Origin: Limnephilus marmoratus
Lineage: Eukaryota > Arthropoda > Insecta > Trichoptera > Limnephilidae
Length of the DNA: 64,000 nt
NCBI GenBank assembly: GCA_917880885.1
Contig: OU862922.1
Span: 25,730,627-25,794,626 of the forward strand
Reading direction: 5' to 3'
Both the position numbers and the translations under genes were made by a program. Under the pieces are notes generated by a model, which was given only the letters and a program-made list of their open reading frames with translations, ran no database searches and was not told the origin of the DNA. This document shows positions 1 through 10,065 of this stretch, in pieces. Numbering within the stretch: position 1 is the stretch's first letter; each line of letters begins with the position of its first letter.

Positions 1-120
1 TCCATCCTGCGTTCCCCTTCCACCTTCCCCGCCTTCCCCCTCCCTTATACCCCCTCCCGCGAACCCCCCCTCCTCCGTTCGACTAACCCCCTACAGGATT
101 TCCCTCACCCACCCGTTACC
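1..120. repeat. C/T-rich low-complexity tract
   Basis: The first ~120 bases are strongly pyrimidine-rich (runs of C and CCTTCC-like blocks). They contrast with the AT-rich sequence that follows. No gene or element boundary is visible. It may be the edge of a larger simple-sequence region lying outside the window. Confidence 0.6.
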
Positions 121-459
121 CATCCCTGCCACTCACCACATGAAACAATTTTTATATAAAGATAACATGAAATACTTTTTATATACTTTTTACGACTTTA
201 AAGAATTTACCAACTATTAATATGTACATATTTATATACCTTATATATTTTTTCTTCTAAATAATCTATGTGCAATTACCATTAAAATGTAAAAAAAAGA
301 AAAAAAAATTAACTTTCTACTACAACAATTATGAAAGTAATACTAATCAAAGCTGGTGACTCGCAAACAGATTAACTCTTAATTTAAAACCGGTTTTGTG
401 ATCAGAATGTAAAATTCCAGTTGTGAATTCATCTGCTGACACATTTTGAAGGAAAAAAT

Positions 460-525
460 TCTCTTATTCAAAGTGTATTTATAAAATTCTATTTCTCTTA
501 TTCGAAGTGCGCTTACAAAATTCTA
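460..525 (+). repeat. Two-unit tandem repeat (~33 bp)
   Basis: Two adjacent ~33-bp units share TCTCTTATTC-AAGTG at the start and AAAATTCTA at the end, with a few substitutions between them. They lie just upstream of the SINE. Confidence 0.6.
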
Positions 526-553
526 GTGGTAGACTAAGTATGTGCTGCCAGAC

Positions 554-771
554 TGGTCAGTGGTTTAGTGGGCATAGCGCTTGGGTCCCACCCGAGCGTC
601 GCGTGTTCGATTCCTCGGCTGGCTAAGACCTCCATCACAACACAAGCAACATTTTCGGCTTTCTGTGGTGGTAGTAGGAGATTTTCAAACATTGTTGGGT
701 TATTCGTAACCCGGGAATGTTTGTCTTTCTTTAAAAAAAATTACAAAAAATTACAAAAAATTACAAAAAAA
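554..771 (+). mobile_element. tRNA-derived SINE, family C, copy 1
   Basis: The 5' part has tRNA-type internal promoter boxes: an A-box-like TGGTTTAGTGGG and a B-box GTTCGATTCC about 35 bases downstream. A core shared with other SINEs here follows (CCTCCATCACAACACAAGCA), and the copy ends in repeated TTACAAAAAA. Such elements are transcribed by RNA polymerase III and moved by a partner LINE. A 77-codon reading frame over it is incidental. A second copy lies at 38.0-38.2 kb on the other strand and a fragment at 55.3 kb. Confidence 0.8.
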
Positions 772-1060
772 CACATAAATACTTGTACTAGTCACACTTA
801 ATCATAAACACGTAAACACCTCAGCACAGGTTCTCCTAGTGAGGTGTTCACGAAACATACAATATTACCAACCAACAGTTTCACCTTCTCAAACCTACCT
901 TAAACCCAACATAATGAAATGTAATATTAATATGCAAAAATGTTTTCAAAATATATTACATATGTAAAAATGTTAATAATAAGGTGAAAACTGTAATATA
1001 TAGATAGATATAAATAAATTAATAAATGTAAATATATGTAATAACTTTTTCAAACAATTA

Positions 1061-2467
1061 GCATGTCACATATTATTTATACTGATTTCATAAGGCCAGT
1101 GCTCACCATTATATACAGAAATCTTCTCGGGCGTGCGCACAACAAATGACGATAGTTTCATCGCAGTCGGATAAATGGTAAAAGAAAAAAGGAATACATC
1201 GATAGACGTTGTGGTACCTACTCACATGCTAAGAGTTTAAAAAAAAACGATAAAGGTAGTTTTGTTGAATGGATCCGATGGTGTTTACGTGCCAGAGTAA
1301 ACGTACCACAGGCAACAAACTCTAGTACTTTATACGTATCTATGAGATTTTTCTAGAAAAGCTATTTATTACATAATCCATTGGACAAAGTCAGGGGGTC
1401 ACACGAGCAATCGCAGATAAAGAGTCGTGCTTGAGTCACATCACTAGAATATTCACACAAGCCGCACATAAATTAGGTGCTACGCGAGAAAAATGTTACC
1501 AACCGGAACGCCCCTTTAACACGTTCATGTAAAAAAATGGTAAAAAATATACAACTCAGTCATTGCAAAAATGTTGTAGTTCCTAATTCCTCAGTCTTAG
1601 TTCTCATAACAAACTACTACGTAAAAACAGACCTACACTAGATTAGTAGATCTCTAACAAATTTACAGACAAAATGAAAAGTGATCGAGTCAAAACAGGA
1701 CTTAACTATGCACAGTAAAAAAAAAATGAATTTGTTTTATCTTGTCATACTTACGACTCACTAAAATGGTAAAGTCCGGGTGTAGTAAATTTTCACAGTT
1801 ATTTTTTCCTGGATTTTCTAATCTTTTAACAAGTAATGTCACGGTCATCATTAGCTAAAGATTATATTTTTATTATAAAATTTAATACTGATTCCACATT
1901 ATTTGTACTATGTTTTTATTATTAATTTTCAACGCCCTGATGGGCTATTACATGATAAGTTTATAATACAAAGATACAGTTTTTAAATAAAAAAGATGAA
2001 CTTGAAGAAGTAAACATCATATGAACAGTAGGTATAAAAATAATTTTCAGTAAAAATAATGCATTACAATAAAAGAGAAAGATTTAAAGTTGCAGATGGC
2101 ATAGAAAGAATAATATAGTACATGTAAGTAATTACAAAATTTTCATGTGACTGACTACTTGTGATACATAGGCAAAGTGCATCATACATAAAAAAGAAAC
2201 TTGTTCAAATTTTTGTACCTTTTTATTTATATATAAATGTAAAAAATGCACAAATATATGCACTAGCCCCTATGTGATGCTCCATAAATATTTTGGTTCA
2301 AATCATTATCAAAGACGGGTTGCAAAGCTAAAAAAAATATAATTAAAGTTCTTAATCTGTATCGGAGAGTGTTAAGAATAAAACGGTAGCTATTTCATCT
2401 TTCACATAGCTTTCACCATAATTTCAAACGTGTATTAAGTAAGTACATATGTGCTGCAGGTTTTGAT
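1061..2467. other. No gene recognised
   Basis: AT-rich sequence with no convincing coding frame. Around 1925-1990 the minus strand has a GCCCATCAGGGC stem-like block followed by A-rich sequence. This resembles the 3' ends of some insect non-LTR elements, but nothing upstream confirms it. Confidence 0.5.
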
Positions 2468-3176
2468 TTAGCGCGTCAAAGCAATATTTTTTCTGTATTC
2501 CACAATCCGGAACCGCGTTGGCATTGGCTTGGAACTTTTTCGAACAGGAACAGCATTCCGGATTGCGCCACTAAAATATAAGCACTGTTTAAATCTCGGG
2601 CAGAATTTGTGACATATTTCCATTTGTTTTACAAGTGTACTGGAATGTTGGAATTTTTTTCTCTCAGATGACATAGCAACCTGATTATCTTCTGAAGGGC
2701 GAACGCAGGGAAAACTAAAATCCCTATCAGCAGTGTTCTGAAGATGACTAGCTGTCGTGTTCAAATATCTATTGATTTGACTTGGAGGTAATTAATAAAG
2801 GTGAAATTGTTTTAACAACATTTTGAAAATACCTATTTCGTTCCCGTTACCAAGTAGCAAATTAAAAAAAAGATTAGTCAGAAGGGCAAAACGAAATGTA
2901 AGAAATCAAAGAGATCATTATTCGGCCTTCCTTTCAAACCGTTTTCTTGCGTAAGTGACACTAAAAGTTGATAGAATGCATTGTCATTGATAACGTGTCT
3001 ATCTGCCGGGTTTCAGCTCGATCAGAATTAGGGAAGTGGCTAAATTTCTACTTCCAAGATTTGCATTTATTACATCGTGTTTAATACATCTTGTTGTAAA
3101 TATCATCACCGACATAAGCATCAAGGATGAAGGCTGTCCTGATTCTAAGTTCGGTCTTTGCAGTAAATTAAATATA

Positions 3177-4158
3177 TTAGGTCCACAAGAAATTGGCGTT
3201 TTGCCGTACTTTGATCTCAAATATCTTCTCTTTGGTTAGGAATTCCAAATTCAAATTTATACAGCTATTTACTCATGTATTTGTGTTTCGAAAATTATAA
3301 CTCATTTGTTTTTTCCTTAATTTTTTTTTTTTTTCTTTGCGTCACTTAGTTTACAAAATAGAAAACTTGAAATATCGCGTTATTTACGAGTATAAGTTCC
3401 ACCGTGGCACCAGTGCTGCAGAAACGGCTCGAAGGATTAATGATGTGTATGGCGACGGTGCCGCAAAAGAAAACACAGTGCGTTTTTGATTCCAACGTTT
3501 TCGTTCTGGAAATTTCGACCTGCAGAACAAGCCCCATGGACGGCCGGTGACCAAAGTTGATAATGAAGAATTGAAGGCTATTGTGGAAGCGGATCCATCG
3601 CGTCCGAGTCAGTCGAGTTAGTCTGACTTCGAGTTAGCTGCAGGCTGCGGTGTTAGTGATAAAACTGTCGTAATCCTCTTGAAGCAAATTGGGAAGGTGA
3701 AAAAGCTTGAAAGGTGGATACCTACCTCACGAATTGAGTGAAGCAAATCAACTAACGCGCGTTAGAACCCTAGACCACACACTGCACAACAGACGGCTAC
3801 CTCCTATCCTTAGAAGAGCTTCAATTGGAATGTCTAAGATATCCACCGTACTCTCCGGACCGCCCCAACAGATTACCATTTTTTTCGAAATTTGGATAAC
3901 TTCTTGCAAGGGAAAAAATTCAACTCCGATGGAGCGGTCCAAACCGCCTTCAAAGATTTTATTGATTCCCGTCCGAATGGTTTTTTTTAGTAAAGGGATC
4001 GATGAACTACCTATGAGATGGAAAAAGTGCATATGCATATAAGTGCATACAAAGATAGCAATTGTACATACTTTGATTAAATAAATATATTATATTTAAA
4101 AAAAATCGACTTTATGTTCCTCCCTTACAAAACGCCAATTTCATATGTAAGGACCTAA
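3177..4158 (+). mobile_element. Internally deleted mariner transposon
   Basis: This is a Tc1/mariner cut-and-paste element. The ends are inverted repeats of ~30 bp (TTAGGTCC at the left, GGACCTAA at the right, both joined to a shared AAATTGGCGTTTTG block), flanked by TA on both sides (3175-3176, 4159-4160). The interior matches mariner transposase in pieces. An N-terminal helix-turn-helix region with GTSAAETARRIN begins near 3410, KQIGKVKKLERW near 3690, then ELSEANQL. After a deletion it resumes with the C-terminal region near 3850-4010. Internal stops and frameshifts occur, and the central catalytic acidic residues lie in the missing section. Length is 982 bp against ~1.3 kb for intact mariners, so it is a dead copy that could at most be moved in trans. 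Confidence 0.93.
3350..4010 (+). pseudogene. Mariner transposase remnant
   Basis: The conceptual translation switches frames along the element. Recognisable blocks are the DNA-binding half (RRINDVYGDGAAKENTV), the linker (IGKVKKLERW), and the far C-terminus (PYSP, then an LDNFLQGK-like block, then GIDELPMRW). A tryptophan codon has become TGA near 3487, and a TAG lies near 3618. The middle of the catalytic domain is deleted near 3780-3845. No functional protein is possible. The two ~100-codon open frames across 3707-4042 do not match the whole transposase. Confidence 0.88.
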
Positions 4159-4593
4159 TATTAATTATAGTGGTTACAAAAATAGTTGTATTATTAAACT
4201 GTTAATCAATTAACGCGCGATCATAATTTTAAAAGCATTATTTTGAGTTAATATCCCATTTGAATTAAAACGTTAACCTTCGGGTTAAATCACCGTAGCG
4301 CTTGGCACGAGAGGCGATGCGCGTTTCGTCGTCATTATTATATTTTCTGGAATTTGCTTTCCAACGTGTGAAGATTAATTTCAATTAATTTCCCAATTTA
4401 GGAAGCTCAATAGCAGCGCGTGTGAGTGTTGTAAATAAAATGATTTGTTTGTAAGTTTGTCCATTAAATTGTTTCCTTGTAATCAAGGAACCCATAACAA
4501 ATCTGCAATAATAAGTTAATGATTCAATTTGAAATCACGAACAGAAGTTTTGGAACGATATATTATTATGGTGATAACTAAATAGTGAGCAAT
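4159..4593. other. No gene recognised
   Basis: Unique-looking AT-rich sequence between the mariner and the TAA-rich repeat. Nothing identifiable on either strand. Confidence 0.5.
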
Positions 4594-4596
4594 CAC

Positions 4597-4714
4597 CGAT
4601 TAAACTAAATTATGATAATAAATTATTATAATAATACTCAATTATTATAATAATAATAATTATTATAATAATACTAAATAAATAAATAAAAATTATAATA
4701 ATACTAAATAAATA
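4597..4714. repeat. TAA/ATT microsatellite, left border of Dong-like insertions
   Basis: Imperfect AATAAT/ATTATT repeats, including repeated AATAATACTAAAT. A block GATTAAACTAAATTATGAT at 4597-4616 recurs almost exactly at the right border (9988-10009). Dong elements of Bombyx are known to sit in TAA repeats, so this is likely the original target. Confidence 0.75.
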
Positions 4715-6645
4715 AAAAGAGGGATTTTTCAAGGAGACTCATTGAGCCCTCTTTGGTTTTGCTTAGCATTGAATCCCCTTTCTAAAATGTTAATTAAAAG
4801 CAAGTTTGGAATAAAAATTAAGGGTAATACAAGAGAGAGTAGTATAGTTTCACATCTATTATATATGGATGATATAAAATTATTTTCAAATTCTGAATCA
4901 AATTTAGAGAAAATGATTAAGGTAGTTAAAATTTTTTCAGATGATATTAAAATGACTTTTGGTTTAGATAAATGTAAAACTATCCATATAGAGAAAGGCA
5001 AAATTGTAGATGGAGACGAGGGTATATTTAGAAATTTCAAAATTCAAAGTATGAAAGGGGATGAGGTTTATAAATATTTAGGATACCCGCAATCGAATAG
5101 ATTAGATCACACTAGTATTAAAAATGATATTAGGATTAAATTTCAAACTAGGATCAGAAAAATTTTAAAATGCAATCTATCTGCTAAAAATTTAGTAAAA
5201 GCAATAAATACTTGGGCAATACCTCTACTAACGTACTCATTTGGCATAATTAAATGGTCCAATACAGATTTAGATAGTTTAGAACGATTAATTAGAACTA
5301 CGTTAACAAAATTTAATTGCCATCATCCAAATTCAGCTATAGAACGAATTAATTTACCTAGAAATTTAGGAGGTAGAGGTGTAGTCAAAATAACATCTTT
5401 GAAACACAATCAGGTAGAAATGCTTAGAAATTTTTTCCATAGGAAAGCTAATAGCTCAGAAATGCACAAAATAATTTGCAAGGCAGATAGAAATATTACA
5501 CCTTTAAATTTATATGACGAGAATGCCAACATTCTTAGAAATACTAACCAGGAATTATTAGATTCCTGGTCAAATAAAATTATTCACGCAAAACACTTCA
5601 ATTATCTCAACCAAACGTATGTTGACAAACTTTCGTCAAACAAATGGTTGAGTATTGGAGAGTTGAGCGCAGAAATAGAAGGATTTATGCTTGCAATTCA
5701 AGATAGAGTCATTAATACTAAAAATTATAGAAAGCATATAATCAAAGATATAAATCAAATTGATGATTTATGTAGAAAATGTTTGGCTTTTCCCGAAACT
5801 ATAGAACATATTATATCGGGATGTTCTATATTAGCGCCTTCCGAGTATACATTTAGGCACAATCAGGTTTTAAAAATAATTCACCAAAGTTTGGTAATTA
5901 AACATAACTTGATTGATTGCGGTAATGTAGTACCTTATTATGAATATGAACCAAATTCATTTATAGAAAATGAATTTTATAAAATATATTATGATAAAAC
6001 TATACTAACAGACAGAACAATTAGTCATAATAGACCTGATATAGTTTTACATGACAAAATTAAAAAAATAACTTATATCATTGATGTAGCTATTCCAAAT
6101 TCCTGTAATATTCAAAAAACTGTTTCTGAAAAAATTAGAAAATACACAGATTTAGGAAATGAGATTAAAAGAATTTGGCATTCTCGGACTATAAAAATAT
6201 TACCATTTGTTATTTCGGCCACTGGCATAATACCTAGGTATCTGATTCAAAATTTAAGCATATTAGATTTGTCAAAGAATTTGTATATAAAAATGCAAAA
6301 AGCAGTAATTTTAAATACATGTAGGATTACAAAAGATTTTTTAAATATTTATATTGAGGGATCAGTAGGATTTATAGGTTCAATTAGAAATGCCACAGAG
6401 CCGAACCCTCTGATATGAAAATATCTGGAGTCGGTGAATTATATTCCCATTTGGTCTCTAGTAGGTTGACATGTTGTTCTTGTATTGTTTTGTATTTATA
6501 ATACTTATATAGTGCAATTGCATAACGTGGATTCACTAGATGATCATTTGGGGAAGTGTATGAAAGGGTTTAGTTTTTCCTTCTTTTTTTTTTTTTTTTG
6601 GGGGAAAATTTAACCCGGACATTTAAATCTGGTGCGTAAAAAAAA
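4715..6645 (+). mobile_element. R4/Dong-type non-LTR retrotransposon, copy 1 (5'-truncated)
   Basis: This copy begins abruptly inside the reverse transcriptase, just before motif B, directly after the TAA repeat. Truncation of this kind is typical of incomplete target-primed reverse transcription. The rest is nearly identical to copy 2 and continues through the C-terminal nuclease, a 3' UTR with a long T run, and the end block ACCCGGACATTTAAATCTGG followed by GTGCGTAAAA. It is the best preserved C-terminus of the three tandem tails. Confidence 0.9.
4742..6418 (+). CDS. Dong-like pol, C-terminal 558 residues (5'-truncated)
   Basis: C-terminal part of a site-selective non-LTR retrotransposon polyprotein. 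It starts within RT motif B (SPLWFCLALNPLS). The catalytic motif C is YMDD at residues 41-44, followed by the thumb region. A CX2CX8HX4C finger (CRKCLAF...HIISGC) lies near residues 345-365. A restriction-enzyme-like endonuclease core follows, RPDIVLHDK then IIDVAIP (PD...D arrangement), near residues 435-455. The C-terminal QKAVILNTCRI block is present, as expected for the R2/R4 group. The frame is open to a stop at 6418, so only the 5' end is missing. The methionine given is simply the first in frame, and expression is unlikely. Confidence 0.88.
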   Translation: MSPLWFCLALNPLSKMLIKSKFGIKIKGNTRESSIVSHLLYMDDIKLFSNSESNLEKMIKVVKIFSDDIKMTFGLDKCKTIHIEKGKIVDGDEGIFRNFKIQSMKGDEVYKYLGYPQSNRLDHTSIKNDIRIKFQTRIRKILKCNLSAKNLVKAINTWAIPLLTYSFGIIKWSNTDLDSLERLIRTTLTKFNCHHPNSAIERINLPRNLGGRGVVKITSLKHNQVEMLRNFFHRKANSSEMHKIICKADRNITPLNLYDENANILRNTNQELLDSWSNKIIHAKHFNYLNQTYVDKLSSNKWLSIGELSAEIEGFMLAIQDRVINTKNYRKHIIKDINQIDDLCRKCLAFPETIEHIISGCSILAPSEYTFRHNQVLKIIHQSLVIKHNLIDCGNVVPYYEYEPNSFIENEFYKIYYDKTILTDRTISHNRPDIVLHDKIKKITYIIDVAIPNSCNIQKTVSEKIRKYTDLGNEIKRIWHSRTIKILPFVISATGIIPRYLIQNLSILDLSKNLYIKMQKAVILNTCRITKDFLNIYIEGSVGFIGSIRNATEPNPLI

Positions 6646-6903
6646 ATTTCTGAATTAAATAATTTAATTTGACCAAAAATAATATTTGACGATATTAGTT
6701 TTTTAGATCTTCATACAATAGTGTACGCTAGTGCTATCACTATATGTAATAAGTTAGGAGTAAAATTAATGTCCTCTATGATAGATCATATAGTTATAGT
6801 AAACCAGAATGGCAGATTAGATTAGAAAATGATGTAGTATTTTTAAGAAGTAGTATAGCTAGAGTAAATTGAATATAAAAATGGAAATAGAAGAAGGAAT
6901 ATT

Positions 6904-8808
6904 TTGAGATATGTAGATGAAATTGGGAGAAAATTTGGTTATAGCATTGGTAGTAATAATAATGAAAATATAATCAATGATTTATTAGATTTATTAAAAC
7001 AAAAATTAGGTGTAAAAGCTAGTAGATTAAAAAGATATAATTATACGTATAATAAAAGAAATAATAATAGATTATTTCAGAAAAATGAGAAAATATTTTA
7101 TTCCAAACTTGACGATAAACAGAATATTATTTCGAATAATAATATTCCGTTGCCATCTGAATCAGATATGCGCGATTTTTGGACAAACATTTGGAGTAAA
7201 GATATAAAACATAATGAGGCAGGTAACTGGATAGAAAATGAAGAACTCAATTGTTCAGACATTGAACAAATGAGTTTTTCTGATATATCGGTTGAATTGT
7301 TAGCCAAAATAATAAAAAATACTCATAATTGGAAAGCCACGGGTTGCGATTGGATACATAATTTTTGGTACAAACGTCTAACTACTTTACATCCTCTTTT
7401 TGCAAAAAATCTTTCAAAACTTGTCAGAGAACCTCAAAATTTTCCTAATTTTCTAACTAAGGGCATTACTTATATGTTGCCTAAAAGCGAACATATTAAT
7501 AATCCCTCTCAATATAGACCCATTACATGTCTACCGACAATATACAAAATTTTAACCTCTTGCTTGACAGATTTAATATATACTCATTTGGATGAAAAAA
7601 ATATTTTATCTGAACAACAAAAAGGTTGTCGCAGAAAACATATGGGATGTAAAGAACAGTTAGTTATTGATTCTGTAATTTTAAAACAAATTCAAAATCA
7701 AAAGCGTAATTTACATACTTGTTATATAGATTATCAAAAAGCTTTTGATAGTGTCCCGCACTCGTGGCTAATCAAAATATTAAAAATATATAAAGTTAAC
7801 CCAATTATAATTAGCTTTTTGAAAAATATTATGTCCTTTTGGAATACAGATTTGCTAGTTAATTTAAAAGGTAAGAAAATAGTAGTACCGGGCATTTCAA
7901 TAAAAAGAGGGATTTTTCAAGGAGACTCATTGAGCCCTCTTTGGTTTTGCTTAGCATTGAATCCCCTTTCTAAAATGTTAATTAAAAGCAAGTTTGGAAT
8001 AAAAATTAAGGGTAATACAAGAGAGAGTAGTATAGTTTCACATCTATTATATATGGATGATATAAAATTATTTTCAAATTCTGAATCAAATTTAGAGAAA
8101 ATGATTAAGGTAGTTAAAATTTTTTCAGATGATATTAAAATGACTTTTGGTTTAGATAAATGTAAAACTATCCATATAGAGAAAGGCAAAATTGTAGATG
8201 GAGACGAGGGTATATTTAGAAATTTCAAAATTCAAAGTATGAAAGGGGATGAGGTTTATAAATATTTAGGATACCCGCAATCGAATAGATTAGATCACAC
8301 CAGTATTAAAAATGATATTAGGATTAAATTTCAAACTAGGATCAGAAAAATTTTAAAATGCAATCTATCTGCTAAAACTTTAGTAAAAGCAATAAATACT
8401 TGGGCAATACCTCTACTAACGTACTCATTTGGCATAATTAAATGGTCCAATACAGATTTAGATAGTTTAGAACGATTGATTAGAACTACGCTAACAAAAT
8501 TTAATTGCCATCATCCAAATTCAGCTATAGAACGAATTAATTTACCTAGAAATTTAGGAGGTAGAGGTGTAGTCAAAATAACATCTTTGAAACACAATCA
8601 GGTAGAAATGCTTAGAAATTTTTTCCATAGGAAAGCTAATAGCTCAGAAATGCACAAAATAATTTGCAAGGCAGATAGAAATATTACACCTTTAAATTTA
8701 TATGACGAGAATGCCAACATTCTTATAAATACTAACCAGGAATTATTAGATTCCTGGTCAAATAAAATTATTCACGCAAAACACTTCAATTATCTCAACC
8801 AAACGTAG
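6904..8808 (+). pseudogene. Dong-like pol, copy 2, main open stretch (ends at nonsense codon)
   Basis: 634 codons cover RT motifs. There is an ATGCDWIHNFWYKR-type palm entry near residue 140, YRPITCLPTIYK near 200, motif A with YIDYQKAFDSV near 275-287, motif B with GIFQGDSLSPLW near 335-350, and motif C YMDD at 383-386. Then come the thumb and linker. The frame ends at TAG 8806-8808, where copy 1 has TAT (Tyr), so a single substitution cut the protein before the zinc finger and nuclease. The upstream part (6665-6903) is in other frames with stops, so the real start is lost. Confidence 0.85.
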
Positions 8809-8835
8809 GTTGACAAACTTTCGTCAAACAAATGG

Positions 8836-9510
8836 TTGAGTATTGGAGAGTTGAGCGCAGAAATAGAAGGATTTATGCTTGCCATTCAAGATAGAGTCAT
8901 TAATACTAAAAATTATAGAAAGCATATAATCAAAGATATAAATCAAATTGATGATTTATGTAGAAAATGTTTGGCTTTTCCCGAAACTATAGAACATATT
9001 ATATCGGGATGTTCTATATTAGCGCCTTCCGAGTATACATTTAGGCACAATCAGGTTTTAAAAATAATTCACCAAAGTTTGGTAATTAAACATAACTTGA
9101 TTGACTGCCGTAATATAGTACCATTTTATGAATATGAACCAAATTCATTTTTAGAAAATGAATTTAATAAAATATATTATGATAAAACTATACTAACAGA
9201 CAGAACCATTAGTCATAATAGACCTGATATAGTTTTACATGACAAAATTAAAAAAATAACTTATATCATTGATGTAGCTATTCCAAATTCCTGTAATATT
9301 CAAAAAACTATTTCTGAAAAATTAAGAAAATACACAGATTTAGGAAATGAGATTAAAAGAATTTGGCATTCTCGGACTATAAAAATATTGCCATTTGTTA
9401 TTTCGGCCACTGGCATAATACCTAGGAATCTGATTCAATTTAAGCATATTAGATTTGTCAAAGAATTTGTATATAAAAATGCAAAAATCAGTCATTTTAA
9501 ATACATGTAG
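8836..9510 (+). pseudogene. Dong-like pol, copy 2, zinc finger and endonuclease part
   Basis: Continuation of copy 2 after the nonsense codon. It has the CX2CX8HX4C finger and the RPDIVLHDK / IIDVAIP nuclease core. Near 9437 it has two bases fewer than copy 1, which shifts the frame so that the conserved C-terminal QKAVILNTCRI block is lost and the frame stops at 9510. Together with the TAG at 8806 this makes copy 2 inactive. Confidence 0.82.
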
Positions 9511-9840
9511 GATTACAAAGGATTTTTTAAATATTTATATTGAAGGATCGGTAGGATTTATAGGTTCAATTAGAAATGCCACAGAGCCGAACCCTCTGAT
9601 ATGAAAATATCTGGAGTCGGTGAATTATATTCCCATTTGGTCTCTAGTAGGTTAACATGTTGTTCTTGTATTGTTTTGTATTTATAATACTTATATAGTG
9701 CAATTGCATAGCGTGGGTTGACTAGATGATCATTTGGGGAAGTGTGTGAAAGGGTTTAGTTTTTCCTTCTTTTTTTCCTTTTTTTTTTTTGGGGAAAATT
9801 TAACCCGGACATTTAAATCTGGTGCATATTAAATATATTA

Positions 9841-9926
9841 TTACTTGGGTTTAGTTTTTCCTTCTTTTTTTACTTTTTTTTTTTCTTGGGGAAAATTTAA
9901 CCCGGACATTTAAATCTGGTGCGTAA
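9841..9926 (+). mobile_element. Dong-like element, third 3' tail only
   Basis: About 80 bases repeat the end of copies 1 and 2: GGGTTTAGTTTTTCC, a T run, then ACCCGGACATTTAAATCTGG, GTGCG and an A run. It is a severely 5'-truncated third insertion in the same orientation, abutting the TAA repeats. Confidence 0.85.
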
Positions 9927-10040
9927 AAAAAAAAATAATAATTAATACTAAATTATTATAATAATACTAAATTATTATAATATTATTATCGCTTAAACTA
10001 AATTATGATTAGGATCATAATTTAGTTTAAGCGATATTTA
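9926..10040. repeat. TAA microsatellite and perfect 22-bp inverted repeat, right border
   Basis: ATTATTATAATAATACTAAAT-like repeats run to ~9987. A perfect 22-bp inverted repeat follows (9988-10009 and 10014-10035, spacer TAGG), with arms beginning ATCGCTTAAACTAAATTATG. One arm-like sequence is also present at the left border (4597-4616). The two borders therefore probably belonged to one palindromic element before the Dong-like insertions. Confidence 0.8.
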
Positions 10041-10065
10041 CTTGTTTTTTTCCTTTATTTTTTAC

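Larger units (their letters stand above)
222..1016 (+). repeat. Interspersed repeat, copy at 0.2-1.0 kb (interrupted by a SINE)
   Basis: Positions ~222-345 and ~772-1016 match the single uninterrupted repeat at ~46,965-47,365, including the stretch CTCAGCACAGGTT followed by TAGTGAGGTGTTCACG. In this copy about 425 bases containing a tRNA-headed SINE are inserted between the two halves. No coding capacity was seen, so the class is unknown. Multiple TATAT and GATA runs near 1000 suggest a simple-repeat tail. Confidence 0.6.
6646..9840 (+). mobile_element. R4/Dong-type non-LTR retrotransposon, copy 2
   Basis: A longer copy in the same orientation as copy 1. It includes ~1 kb of sequence upstream of RT motif A that copy 1 lacks. 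The region 6665-6870 still encodes Dong-like sequence (a KLGVKLMSS-type block, then PEWQIRLENDVV) but in different frames with stops, so its N-terminal half is broken. It shares the 3' UTR and the ACCCGGACATTTAAATCTGG end. Only scattered substitutions separate it from copy 1 over the shared part. Confidence 0.88.

Noticed and set aside
2468..2764. 98-codon minus-strand frame as a host exon
   Set aside because: Has several Cys and looks mildly protein-like, but there is no recognised family or clear splice sites. A few frames of about 100 codons are expected by chance in 64 kb of AT-rich sequence.
4729..5040. 103-codon minus-strand frames at 4729-5040 and 7917-8228
   Set aside because: Antisense shadows of the Dong-like RT frame, duplicated because the element is duplicated.
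4715..9926. LTR retrotransposon reading of the long direct repeats at 4.7-6.6 and 7.9-9.8 kb
   Set aside because: The repeats are coding for the same non-LTR polymerase and end in the same 3' UTR. They are tandem copies, not LTRs.
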